Shown here: positions 21,685-33,209 of the stretch, piece after piece
Position numbering within the stretch: position 1 is the first letter of the stretch
Layout: each line of letters begins with the position of its first letter
Assembly (NCBI GenBank): GCA_027422505.1
Contig: JAPQWV010000017.1
Span: 17,361,501 to 17,425,500, forward strand
DNA length: 64,000 bases
Direction: 5' to 3'
Origin: Craterostigma plantagineum
Taxonomy: Eukaryota; Streptophyta; Magnoliopsida; Lamiales; Linderniaceae
Translations under genes and position numbers: made by a program
The notes under the pieces: model-generated
What the model saw: the letters and a program-made list of their open reading frames with translations, nothing else
Database searches by the model: none
Told to the model about the DNA's origin: nothing

Positions 21685-23697
21685 GCGTTCACTAGGTGTT
21701 TTTGAAGAATTTTTAAAGTAGAATGAATTGAGTTTATACAATGAGGGGTTCGATGATGTGTGGTGCTGTTAGTTTCAAATATTTCAAAGTGTTGTGCCGA
21801 AATCCTGTATGCGAAAATGTTTTTTCTTGAAAGATGTATGTCTTCAAAAGAATTTGAAGTCCTTGAGTTGCAAATTGGAATTTGACTTGGACCGCGAATT
21901 AAGTTGTGGTTTGACAACTGAATGATCCGCGAATTCGAAGTTGTTCGCGAAACTGGAGAGGGTTCGCGAAATTTGAGTTTCAATGACACGAGAACTGAAT
22001 TCGCGAACTCTAGTTCTTAAGCTGACCCGAGAAACTTGATGACCTCATGAGACTGATTCGTGTATACGATTTTGGGTAAAGTGATGAAAATCGGGCGATT
22101 TGGTATATATATATATATAAGATGCACTGTAGCACGTTCGTTAGATTGAGGAATCAGGCGATTGGAAGATCGCCGAGAAAATGATGTACTGTAGCCCTTT
22201 TGATTGACGGGCGATTGCAGGAATCGTCGAGACAACTCATAATAAGGACCTAGGTTCGATCGATTCCATAATCGGACGATTCATAGAATCGCTTAGTGAA
22301 TGTGGAATCGGGCGATTTCTGACTTGAGAATTTTGACCCAAAATTCTTAATGAATATTATGAAGAGAATCGCCCTAAACTGACATGCGAAATTTTCAACA
22401 AAGTTATAACCCAGAGTTCAAAATTTGGTCCCAAATAAATATCGAATCAACTGAGTTTTTCAAAATCGATTCGTGTGACACAAAATCCGGTCGACGAAGA
22501 AAGCATCGCTTTCCTTCGCGGCACTGAACCCTCAAGTCAAAGATTCGCGGTATCATTTATCATGTTTGTCGGGACAATAATGATTTCGTTATTCGATTCA
22601 TGCCTAAAGACATGATTCGAAGAACGCGGTCATACCATTAATCACTCATACTCAAAAAGAATCGAGCTCACACAGATGAATTGGAATTAGTAGCAAGATC
22701 ATGAAGAGAACGAGGAGCATGCCGAGTTAAAGGCGTCGTTTTAACCGCAATTTGGTTATGTTAGCACTCGAGATTTCGCTTCTCATGTGCTTGTTCGTTG
22801 TTTTAATGACTGTTCTGTGTTGCGTACTGGTTTTTGAGGCTGTTTTGGGTACTTTGATAATGTAATTTTCCTAGTTCGCGTTGTGAAAGTGGTTTTCGCA
22901 TTTTGAAGGGTTTTGCGTATTTGAGTTGTAAGAGTGTTTTTTTTTTGTTTTTGCATTTGAAAGGATGTACGGATCGTTTAAAGATTAGTTCGCGAAAAAC
23001 AGCTACCCCCCCCCCCCCTCAATATTTGAAGTTTTGGGAATTTGAACCTCAAAAATAAAAACCTAAGGCAAAGAAATATTTTAATGAAATAAATATTTTC
23101 CTGATTCTTAAGTTCGGGCGATTCAAAAGTTGCAAAGGCAGTTTCGAGCGATGATCAGTTTCGGGCGATTCATAGGTTCGGTCAATTAATTAAAAAAATC
23201 CAAAGCAGTTTCGTGCGATTCTCAGTTCGCAGAGAGAAACATATATTAATTTGAAATTTCAGTTCAAATTTTTTTTTTGAAGGTAAAATTGACGAAATAT
23301 TTCAAAAACTCCCCAAATTGTTTGATTTTGTAAAAGTTATTTCACAAAAATTAAATAATTTTGGCAATTTTAATTCCACTTGTAAAATTTCTCCCCTTAA
23401 GTTTACAAATAAAGCTTCCCTAAATATAAGCATTTTACGAATTTCGGGGAACCTTGCTTAATCATGTATACTACGATGGAAAATGTTTATCAGAATAAAA
23501 TGCAGTTCTTCCAAGATTTTACTAACATAGTAGGTATGTTATTCATTTGAGGACATATGCATATTGAAAAGTGAACTACGAACATGTAATTTTATGCATA
23601 TTTAGAATTTACCAAATTTGTCAGTTGGTTTTAGCTGTCAGCATCCCCTCCCTTGATCACGTGGGCTGCTTCAGGTAACATACGTGAGGAAAAATCG
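21685..23697. other. non-coding interior of element A with 'cgggcgatt' and 'ttcgcgaa' motifs
   Basis: No gene. Irregular reiteration of gggcgatt, tcgcgaa and gaatcg(c/g) occurs at about 21880-22330 and 23100-23240, plus a homopolymer C run near 23007. Confidence 0.5.
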
Positions 23698-23767
23698 TGG
23701 TTACTCGCATCGCCGACCAGTCATAGGTGTGGAGTAACCATCTCTACGTACCCACCCATGCTGGAAA
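23698..23767. repeat. isolated copy of the 68-bp stem repeat
   Basis: Shares 'ctcgcatcgccgaccagtc' and 'catgctgg' with the array at 21481-21684 and keeps a perfect 8-bp stem with two changed base pairs. Confidence 0.75.
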
Positions 23768-25966
23768 CTGCAAAACATCTCAAGCAGATTTTGGTACCCA
23801 TCTAAGAATGGGTCCTTGCGTTTTAGATCTAGAGTTTATGCGTGCATCTTTCATAGATTTATGTCCTAAGTCAACTTTAGATTTATCTATAGCTTCAATG
23901 GTTGATTTAGAAACCCAAATCTATCTAATTCCTAAGGGATAACAGAAGGTAGTGCTTGCCCTAAGTTCTTGTTTTGTAATCCAGATTTTCTTAATTCCCA
24001 AAACTTTAGCTTTAGCTTCAGTCTTAGAGTGCTTTGACCGGATGCTTTTGTGATCTTCTCGTTTGTCAAATTTAGAACTGGACTTGGGAGACGAATGTGC
24101 AGACTTTGTCTTTCTGTTTGTTTGAGTCTTCTCCTTTTAAGTTAGTGAGCCTAACTTAGCAAAGAAGCATTCGTCGTTCTTGATTGTACGTGCATTGGCT
24201 AATCTAAAACGAGAATTTAAGCAAGTGCATCATCATAAGAATAGTGGAAATTAGAGAGCATGGATGTTCGTACAGGTTCAGAAAATGAAATCATGGATGG
24301 AGATGTGGCAATGTTAGATTTAGCTTGTGATAGATGCCCACTATGTGAATTTGAACTTGATGCTCCAAATTTAATTGCCTCATTCTTTTTAAAAGAAGGG
24401 GCACAATTTTCAAATAATAGGTCGTCTCATGTGGCTATCTCCTTTCCTTTCATTCTATTTAAAATTTTACCTGTAGGTGCGTGCGAGGATAAGTTGGTAC
24501 GCATTGATTTTCTCGATGCATTCTGCTTCCTTAATGTCCTATGCTTGGTTAGAGTTTCTATTTTAGACTCTGCTAGAGACATTTGTGGAGACGCTGAAGC
24601 TATAATGTTATTGATTTGTTTTTCGAGTGAGGAAATTATTGTCAATAGCACGTCATTTTCTACCTAAAAACAATCTTTTCGGACTCTAGGGTCGAGAGCA
24701 AGTCATAGATTTCCTTAATAACTGCTGGGATATATGCACTAGAGGGGCTGGATTGTGCTAAGTCACGGGACGTGTTGTCGACTGTGATTGGTGTTGAAGG
24801 GGGAATAAGAGCCCCTTGTCTTGTAGCTATTATTCAATGCTTCATAGTCTAGTGGTATTTCAACTCCTGTCTTCTTATCTCCCTTAGTCTCCTCTATGGC
24901 ATCAATTTCTGATGTGAAGGCCATTAATTTAGGCATGTTAATCCCTAAATAGGTAATATCATACGGATCATATGGGTTTAGGGATTTCCTCACAGCTGGG
25001 GTAGGGTTTGGAAAAAAGCCTAGACCTGCACGTGGATCGTAGAATTCTGTGTCCTTAGGCTGGTTCTAGAAGTTCGTTCGATCTGTTTGTCCTCTTTTTG
25101 TTAGGAGGTCCTCTAGCTTTTTAATCCTAGCGTACAATTTTACGCTCTCTTTATTTAAAAAATCGAACTCACATGTTTTATTGATTCGCTCGTCGTCGCA
25201 AGTTGTCAATTTAGCGTTTAGCTCGCTAACCTGTGTCTTCAACTTTACTATTTCAGCGTCGCGACTGTCAATTTTGATTGCGCTACTTCCAGCAGGCAAT
25301 CAAGATTACTGATCTCTTGAAGCTTCCTGAGCAAACATTGATAATTGTTATCAAACCGAGCTTGCAAGTCGTTGATTGTCCTCTCGTGATCTACACATTT
25401 GCTTGTTGTTTGCTCGTAGTTTGAGACTTTGTTAGTTAAGTCAACGACTTTTGACGCTGATTCAGCTAAATTGGCTTCGGAATTAGCTAAACTAGTTTCT
25501 AATCTATCTACGTTTTCACGTGTCATATCTAGATCGCTATAGTCTTAGCTAGTTCCTTTTCTATTGACCTAAAATTACTATGAAGAGCTGTGAATTTTTC
25601 TTGGAATTCTAAATACAAAATGGGGTCTAAAGATTCTACCTCCCTTTCTGAATATGCTTCCTCGTTTTTACCACCATCGTCTACCTCCATGTCCTTTTGC
25701 TCCGATTTAGCTCCTTTCACTAGGGCTATTTTGGCTACATTTTCATGCTCGCTTTCAGATGTTTTATCGAGCCAGCTGCCTTGTCCTGCCATCAAAGCTA
25801 CTCCAGCTTTTGTTTGCTTGATCCGACGTAATTTTCTGGAGTAGTACTCCTCAGCCTTCTTTTTGGGTAGGTAGCAGTCTATAGCCGTGTGCCCAAGTTT
25901 GCCGCAATTATAACATTTGATTGGCTCGGAGTTTTTCTTACTATGGGACTTGTGGAAGTGTGTCAT
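23768..25966 (-). pseudogene. gag C-terminal region of element A
   Basis: Reading the minus strand, a zinc knuckle CYNCGKLGHTAIDC (CX2CX4HX4C intact, about 25870-25912) is followed by an acidic segment. Coiled-coil-like helices follow in two other frames (ETSLANSEANLAESASKVV, then KLKTQVSELNAKLTT). Near 23790-23825 the motif GPILRWVPKSA appears; a GP..xWVPK segment normally sits just before the protease in SIRE/Maximus-type Copia. At least two frameshifts and a stop break the frame, and the N-terminal gag core is missing. Gag would coat the RNA; this relic cannot. Confidence 0.75.
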
Positions 25967-26085
25967 TGATTGATGTGTGTGGATCCTTACGTGTGTGAGT
26001 GAAGTTTCGAGGATTTAAGCTTCAACAACCTTTGGTGTACACCGAAAAGTTTTGTGATGATTCCAAAAACTTCGAGAAAATGGCA

Positions 26086-26123
<38 letters not shown>

Positions 26124-26781
26124 TATAATATGCCTGGAATGTCCTAAGTAGATCGTTGGATATGTGATCGTTGACACGTTTGTGGATTTGCTTTAAATTT
26201 TTGTTTTTTTTTTATATTCGAAAACGTCGTCTACACCGAAAATTTTGGACCCGAAAAATTTATTTCGAAAAATTTTGAAAACAAACGCTAAAAAAATGGT
26301 TGGGTCCGTTAGAATCAGAAAATTCTTCTCTATCAAATGATGTAAGAAAAGAATTTAGGAATCTTTTTCATCGGGTACTGTAGCAAATCGGATACTGTAG
26401 CTTCAGGCGATCACTGTAGCAATTTGGGTACTGTAGCGAATCGGACGATTGTTGTAGCACTATTGGTACTGTAGCAGAGTCGGCGATTACTGTAGCAATT
26501 TTGGCACTTTAGCAGAATCGCGCGATCACTGTTGCAGTTTGGGTACTGTAGCAGAATTGGTACTGAAAACTGACAAAAACATATCCGATATTTGCCCAAA
26601 ACTCACCCAAATCAACAGAAGAGTGTTGGGTAATCACTTCAAATCACTCGAAAACACCTAATTACCTCTTGAGCTCGCAAAATCAGTAAAATCAACTCAA
26701 AAACTCAAGAAATGGCAGAAATTCGGACAAAAAAAAAAATACCCAAAAATTTCAGAAATCGTTCAAATCCGTACGTGTTTT
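25967..26781 (-). other. 5' leader of element A with reiterated 'ctgtagc' motif
   Basis: Non-coding. Between about 26375 and 26560 the motif 'tactgtagca' / 'cactgtagca' alternates with gaatcgg(g/a)cgat about every 20-40 bp. A (TA)n microsatellite lies at about 26091-26121. Confidence 0.55.
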
Positions 26782-26795
26782 GCTATGATACCACT
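26782..26795 (-). other. primer-binding site of element A
   Basis: GCTATGATACCACT complements to AGTGGTATCATAGC, a tRNA-Met-type site with one mismatch, next to the LTR. Confidence 0.75.
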
Positions 26796-26924
26796 TGTAG
26801 GTCCTCGAATATCCAACTAAACTAACGAAGAATGATTGTACCACAATTTAAATATGGAAGAATTGAACGTGGGGTGCGTGTGTGCGTGTTCTTGAGAGGT
26901 GTAAGGAGCGTCTCTTATAAAAAC
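26796..26924 (-). repeat. 5' LTR of element A, truncated by element B
   Basis: 129 bp matching the start of the LTR at 14056. The sequence departs at 26925, where element B's TGTTGACC begins. Confidence 0.85.
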
Positions 26925-28624
26925 TGTTGACCTTTTTGGTCCATATATGTTAGAGAGTTTTGATGAACGATGTAATTGTAATGACATTAGGTCTATAAAA
27001 TAAGCAATTCGATTTGGGACAAATAAAATGTCTAAGTTCATGATAATATTCAACCATGCATTGTTTATGAGCTATAAATCGATTAAGTGTTGAATATTTG
27101 AATTGCGTGCGATTCTGTGATGATTTGATGGAACTAGGTGATCGCATGTTATAGACATTCCATGAGATATGATATATCGTTCTGTGCTATATATGGAAAT
27201 AATGCATGAGATATCCTACTGAGCTATATATGGAAAATATGCTGTTTATATAAGGAAAGTGATATATCCATTGATAATAGTTTATTCCTGGACAAAAATC
27301 ATATGTATGATCCTTGCTTGCTTTCCACTGAATTAAATGCGATATATTGAATTGATATATTTCATTATGCTGATTTGAATATTATAATTAGGAAAGATTC
27401 GATTTGATTAACCTTATGGATAAGGTGCTTTTATATGGTATGTGCTATAACGGATGGGATCTCTGAAATAAGGAAAGTTCTGCCATGTTATGATAAATCG
27501 AATTAAGTATGCTCCGATCTGATTTGTGTGCTAAACATGGTAAATATATTGATTAAATGCTATGAGCCGTACATGGAAAACATGCTGATGTATTGCTATC
27601 TTGTGTGCCATACTTGGAAAGTAAATCTGGATTGACTCGTTACTAGAAACTGATAGCAGTGAATCACTTATGGAAAGTTCTGATATGGTAAGTATATGCG
27701 AAATGGTTGAATGAGCTTGAGAACGAAATTGAGTCTTTATATATGCTTTAAATGTGCTATATGACCGTTGTGATGATTTATTAAGAGCATGATTTATATG
27801 GTATGATTGACTCGAAAATTGCATGGAAACTATGCTTGATTTGGTAATTATTGGTTGATATGATTTTCCATGTGAAGTGCTATTTGTAAAGGATTATATA
27901 TGAGCTGCACTTCAGACTTTCGAGGCACATACAATTTGCGTATATAAGCTTACGAGAGATTCTTAAGCAGAAACATACTGAGAGATTCCTGAGTTTCCAC
28001 TTGCGATAGCTTTCTGCCCACCTGAGCTTTAACTTGCGTATCCATCACTGAGCGAGCGACTCATTCTGTTATTCCATCCTCCCACGCCATATATTCTGTC
28101 TTCGGACGTATTGTCTTCGGACGTGAGCAATACCAAGGAGGCAAGGTCGACGTTTACGCACACGTGAAGGGAAGGACAAGTCCGGGGGCCCTTCGGTAGC
28201 GAGCTGTGTCTGTCGGGATCAAGGAGATTCCGAAGAACGAAACTCGGCGTGTGGTAACCTAGTAGTGTCTAGTGTTCGACTTGTTTCGGTTGTGTATTGG
28301 GCTAATCAATCAGTTTTGTATCCAGCTACGGTGCATAATAGTGATTGGTTAAACTCTTGGGAAGCAAATCCCAAGCAGAGGAGTAAACCCCAGTTGGGGA
28401 TATAACCTCTATAAAAATCCTGTCTCGCATTTACTTTTCAGTTATTTCTTTATTGCTGTGAGACAGACCCGACGCACATCCGACGTTACTAGGATATATC
28501 AGGCATACTCGTCACAAACATCAGTAGGCATATCTAAGTCACCACACTTAGCATTTGTGAAAAGAAGCATAAAATTTTTATAAGCCCAATTCACCCCTCC
28601 TCTTAGGCACATTTTTATCTTCAT
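26925..28624 (+). repeat. 5' LTR of element B (1.7 kb)
   Basis: Begins TGTTGACC, ends TTCA two bases before the primer site. It has many gatatat and catgga motifs and no coding capacity. The 3' LTR at 34974 matches its first ~1045 bp. Confidence 0.9.
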
Positions 28625-28626
28625 TT

Positions 28627-28639
28627 GGTATCAGAGCCA
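28627..28639 (+). other. primer-binding site of element B
   Basis: TGGTATCAGAGCC, a full match to the initiator tRNA-Met site. Confidence 0.92.
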
Positions 28640-28681
28640 GGCTACTCAAACGACGGCTAACAAGCCTGAGTTAAAGATCTA

Positions 28682-30529
28682 ATGGCTTCTTCGAGTTTTG
28701 ATGTTTTTGCAGAGGGACAATCTCATTCCAAGCCACCACTCTTCGACGGGACAAACTACGCCATATGGAAAAATCGCATGAAGGAATTCCTGATCGCTAC
28801 AGACTACGACCTGTGGGATATCATCGCAACAGGACCTTACATTCCCAAAAACGAAGATGGAACTTCAAAGAAATGCCTTGATTACAATATTGCAGACAAG
28901 CGAGGAATCTCCCTAAATGCCAAAGCAAAGAACATGATAGCTTGCGCTCTCACAAGAGAAGAGTACAATCGTGTGAGCTCATGCGAATCTGCCAAAAATA
29001 TGTGGGACATGCTTCAAGTCACACATGAAGGAACCACTCGAGTTGTGCAAGAAAGGATAGCTCTCTTGACTCACCAATACGAGCTGTTCAAGAAGGCGGA
29101 CAACGAGACCATAAGCCACATGTATGCCAGATTTATGAACATCATTAATCAAATGTTCTCCTTGGGAAAGAAAATAGAAGATGGTGAGAAGGTGCGAAAA
29201 ATCCTGAGATCTCTCCCTAGAGAATGGAATCCCAAAGTGACTGCCATCTACGAAGCAAAGGACTTGGACGAACTTTCAGTGTCAGAACTGATCGGATCTC
29301 TGACCACCTACGAGATGACTCAGATCTCCATCAAGGAAAAACCACCGGTCCGAAATCAACCAAACATCGCCTTCAACACTGAACACGACAACGATTCTGA
29401 GGGCGAAGAAGAAGAAACTGAGGAAGACCTGCTGGAACAGATCGCCATGCTAACCAGGAAATTCGATAAATTTCTGCTAAGAAGAAAATTCAAGGGAAAC
29501 TCCAAGTTCCAGCCTAGGAACAAGGGAATATCGTCATCCGGCAACAATGTACATAAATGCTTCAAGTGCAACAAGCCAGGCCACTTTGCCTCAAACTGCC
29601 CGATGGAAAATGGTGACAAAAAGATAAAGAAGCAGAAGGCCATGGTCACAAATTGGGAAGAGGCCGGGAGCGAAGAGGAGAAAGATCTCGCCTACATGGC
29701 CGCGGATGATGATCAGGTATCGGATTCATCCACTATTAAGAAAATATTATTTCTGAATGAATTATATGCTAGGCAAGATGAATCTCATGATAAAGCTTCC
29801 TCAGCCCTTGAAGTAGATGAAAAAGAAGAGATGTTCGAAATAATTCAAAATGCAGAAAGAAGGATTAAGTCACTCAACTCACAAGTAAAGGGTCTAATTA
29901 GGCAGCGAGATGAAGTAGCTAGAGAAAAGTATCAAACGGATCTAGAAAATGAGCACCTGAGAGCCGAGCTAGAAACTCTTAAAAAAGAAAAGGCTTTGTG
30001 TAATTGCGAAAAGTTTAGGAAGCAAAAGAATATATCTAGAGACAAGTCTGTTCTTAAGGATTTCTTGGAAGAAAAATCTCGTACTAATGTTAGACTTCTT
30101 GAAGGACAACAAAATCTTGACATGTTACTTAGTATTCCTGCACATATCGGGAAAACAGGATTAGGATATTCCATGACACATGAACACGCTGCACCTCCAC
30201 AAAATGTTAGGAAACCTAAATATTTTTCATGTGGTCGTCTTGGTCATTATGCTAACCATTGTTTCTTGAAGAAAGCTGATAAATCTAGATATGTCTGGAG
30301 ACCTAAGAAAGTTCCTGAAGTCCCTAACTCTGGCCAGCCTGTGTCTGAGAGATCACAGCCTGTGATACATGATATTCCACGTGTTAACAGGAATTATTTC
30401 GCTGCTAACCGTTTAGGACCCAATCAAAATTGGGCACCTCAGAAAAGAACTGATTCATGCAGGTATAAAGAAGAAAATCCAGTAAGAAGAACAAGTGGTA
30501 CCTCGACAGTGGGTGTTCCCACCATATGA
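28682..30529 (+). CDS. Gag polyprotein of element B
   Basis: A 615-codon open frame. Residues ~18-75 carry the gag N-terminus (PPLFDGTNYAIWKNRMKEFL), and the capsid core follows with MWDMLQVTHEGT and ILRSLPREWNPKVTAI. The first zinc knuckle CFKCNKPGHFASNC is at about residue 293. Then come a long charged coiled-coil-like stretch (about 360-460) and a second knuckle-like CGRLGHYANHC near 518. LGPNQNWAPQKR is the usual segment before the protease. Gag assembles virus-like particles around the RNA in the cytoplasm. The frame ends where protease should begin; protease and integrase are in the -1 frame. The ATG chosen is the first after the primer site. Confidence 0.88.
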   Translation: MASSSFDVFAEGQSHSKPPLFDGTNYAIWKNRMKEFLIATDYDLWDIIATGPYIPKNEDGTSKKCLDYNIADKRGISLNAKAKNMIACALTREEYNRVSSCESAKNMWDMLQVTHEGTTRVVQERIALLTHQYELFKKADNETISHMYARFMNIINQMFSLGKKIEDGEKVRKILRSLPREWNPKVTAIYEAKDLDELSVSELIGSLTTYEMTQISIKEKPPVRNQPNIAFNTEHDNDSEGEEEETEEDLLEQIAMLTRKFDKFLLRRKFKGNSKFQPRNKGISSSGNNVHKCFKCNKPGHFASNCPMENGDKKIKKQKAMVTNWEEAGSEEEKDLAYMAADDDQVSDSSTIKKILFLNELYARQDESHDKASSALEVDEKEEMFEIIQNAERRIKSLNSQVKGLIRQRDEVAREKYQTDLENEHLRAELETLKKEKALCNCEKFRKQKNISRDKSVLKDFLEEKSRTNVRLLEGQQNLDMLLSIPAHIGKTGLGYSMTHEHAAPPQNVRKPKYFSCGRLGHYANHCFLKKADKSRYVWRPKKVPEVPNSGQPVSERSQPVIHDIPRVNRNYFAANRLGPNQNWAPQKRTDSCRYKEENPVRRTSGTSTVGVPTI

Positions 30530-31863
30530 CAGGTGATATCAGTAAGTTTGTGTCGGTGAAAGCGTATGACGGAGGATATGTCTCCTATGCCGACAACACA
30601 AAAGCTAAGGTTATAGGTGTTGGAACTGTCGGTAACACTTTACATACTACTATAGATGACGTATGGTTAGTTAAGAATCTAGAACATAATCTCATTATTA
30701 TTAGTCAACTATGTGATAAAGGTCATACGGTCACGTTTGAAAACGATAAGTGCGTTGTTAGAAATGAAAATAAGGTATTGTTTAGTGCATCTAGGGATAG
30801 AAATATTTATTGTATTACTCTGGATGATATTACTAACCAGAATGTCAAGTGCTTAGCAGTGACACAGGATAACACCTGGATATGGCACAGACGCTTAGGA
30901 CATGCCAATATGGAACTACTGTCTCACCTGACGAGTAATGCACTGGTACGAGGTATTCCCGACATAAAGTTCGTCAAGGACAAAACATGCAAGGCGTGCC
31001 AAATGGGCAAGCAGACCAAGACATCGTTCAAAGCAAAGAATGTGATATCCACATCCAGACCTCTGGAACTACTACATCTCGACCTTTTTGGTCCTGTTCA
31101 GACGATGTCTCTACGAGGTAAAAGATATGCCTTTGTCATCGTTGATGATTACTCCAGGTATACATGGGTGATATTCCTTGCACATAAGAATGAGGCATTA
31201 GATAACTTTGCATCGCTAGTAAAGAGACTTGAAAATGAAAAAGAAACGAACTTATGTAGGATACGAAGTGATAACGGGCTGGAATTTGATAGTAAGTCGT
31301 TTGCATCATTCTGTGATCAGTATGGATATAGTCATAATTTCTCTGCTCCTATAACTCCCCAACAGAATGGTGTAGTTGAACGTAAAAACATGGTATTACT
31401 GGAAATGGCTAGATCTATGTTACATGAGTATGATATTCCTAAACAGTTCTGGGCGGAAGCCGTTAGTACAGCTTGTTACGTGTCTAACCGTATCTTCCTT
31501 AGGCCGATATTAAAGAAGACTTCTTATGAAATCTGGCATGGTAGAACTCCAAATATAGGTTACTTTCATGTGTTCGGATGTAAATGCTTTATCTTGAGCG
31601 ATATATATAAGAGAGGAAAATTTGACTCTAAGGTTGATGAAGGGATATTCCTTGGTTACAGTCTTACGTCTAAGGCATATCGTGTTTACAATAAAAGAAA
31701 GCTGACTGTTCAGGAATCCATACATGTTACTTTTGATGAGATGCCTAACGCAGATGCTACTGATGAGGAAGGTATAGATTTGCCTTGTGCAGAATTGCAG
31801 GATATTAAAGAAAATGAGGAAGATATTCCTAAAGATGAAAATGTTGAAACAAAGCGAGGTTAG
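30466..31863 (+). CDS. protease and integrase of element B
   Basis: The frame is open from 30466; its first ATG is at 30526, but the protease site [12 protein letters not shown] starts before it, so translation would need a -1 shift from gag. The aspartic protease is followed by the GAG-pre-integrase zinc region ([15 protein letters not shown]...CKACQMGKQ). The integrase core keeps [13 protein letters not shown] and NGVVERKN, so all three D, D, E residues are present. The end is an acidic linker, cut at KRG by a deletion. Integrase inserts the cDNA in the nucleus. It may have been catalytically sound before the downstream deletion removed part of RT. Confidence 0.85.
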
Positions 31864-33209
31864 TTGCAAAAGGTTATTCCCAGGAGGAAGGTATTGATTT
31901 CGATGAAACTTTTGCTCCGGTAGCTAGATTAGAGTCTATACGTGTATTACTTGCATATGCATGCTTTAAACGCTTTAAACTCTTTCAAATGGACGTAAAA
32001 AGTGCATTTTTAAATGGTTTTATAAATGAGGAGGTTTATGTAGAACAACCATCGGGCTTTGCTAGGGAAGATTTTCCAAATAATGTTTTTAAATTAAATA
32101 AAGCATTATATGGCTTAAAGCAGGCTCCTAGAGCATGGTATGAAAGGCTAAGTAAGTTTCTGATTGACATAGGATTTTCGACTGGAACTATTGATAACAC
32201 GCTGTTTATTAAGTATGAAGGTGATCACATGATACTGGTCCAAATTTACGTTGATGATATCATATTTGGAAGTACTAATATCCTTCTCTGCGAGGAATTT
32301 TCTAACTCTATGCAGAAGGAATTTGAGATGAGCTTAATGGGTGAGCTGAACTACTTCCTCGGGTTGCAAATAAAACAGCTTGACAATGGAACCTTCGTAT
32401 CCCAGACGAAACACAGCAGGGAATTGCTGACTAAATTCGGGATGAGTGATTCCAAAGCGATTTCCACCTCTATGCATCAGACCACCAAAATAGACATTGA
32501 TGAGTCAGGTACACCGGTTGATCAAACACAATATCGAGGTATGATCGGAAGCCTTCTTTACTTAACTGCTAGTCGCCCTGATATCATGTTTGCTGTTGGT
32601 ATGTTTTCGAGATATCAGTCTGACCCTAGGGAATCTCACTTGACCGCAGTCAAGCGGATACTTAGATATATCAAGGGTACTGTCAATTTTGGTCTGTGGT
32701 ACTCTTATACGGATGACTTCCCATTAATGGGATATTCCGACGCTGACTATGCCGGCTGTAGGGAAGATAGGAAAAGTATCAGTGGAACTTGCCAATTACT
32801 TGGGAATTCCTTGGTAACTTGGTCTAGTAGAAAGCAAAATGTTGTCGCCCTCTCCACAACCGAAGCTGAATATATGGCCTTAGGAAATTGTTGTCAACAA
32901 GTTCTTTGGATGAAACAAGCCCTTAGTGATTCCGGGTTAAGTTTTGATAAAATTCCTATTCTGTGTGATAGCACTAGTGCCATTAGTATTACTAAGAATC
33001 CCGTGCATCATTCTCGTACTAAGCATATTGAGGTTAAACATCATTTTATACGAGACCATGTTCAGAAGGGGAATATTAGTGTGGAATTCGTAGGAACAAA
33101 TGATCAGCTCGCTGATATCTTCACTAAACCCCTAATAGAGGCAAGATTTTGCGACATCCGTGATCGATTGAGAATCATCGAGCTAAATAAGGTTAGTAAA
33201 TCTGCCTAA
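31862..33209 (+). pseudogene. RT and RNase H of element B, N-terminal deletion
   Basis: Starts inside RT at [20 protein letters not shown]. The earlier conserved part (the region around the usual W..A...E and KWVF/K motifs) is missing. The rest is intact: [21 protein letters not shown], the catalytic YVDDIIFG and LNYFLGLQI. RNase H follows with [18 protein letters not shown] and the terminal [17 protein letters not shown]. The first in-frame ATG is at 31989. RT copies RNA into cDNA, but without the N-terminal fingers this copy should be inactive. Confidence 0.88.

Larger units (their letters stand above)
14056..26924 (-). mobile_element. element A: minus-strand LTR element with gag remnant, no usable pol
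   Basis: The 3' LTR (plus-strand 14056-14397) and the start of the 5' LTR (26796-26924) are clearly the same sequence. Each lies next to the expected polypurine tract (14398-14412) or primer site (26782-26795). The internal ~12.4 kb holds a decayed gag near the 5' side, long stretches of short reiterated motifs, and the nested element C (14731-18847). I find no protease, integrase, RT or RNase H, so it resembles a large non-autonomous derivative. Element B inserted into the 5' LTR at 26925. Confidence 0.8.

Noticed and set aside
21504..21989. Open frames across the 68-bp repeats as a host protein
   Set aside because: The frames exist because the repeat is stop-poor on both strands; no family match. 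The resemblance of one translation to a protease CS..MTG motif is too weak.
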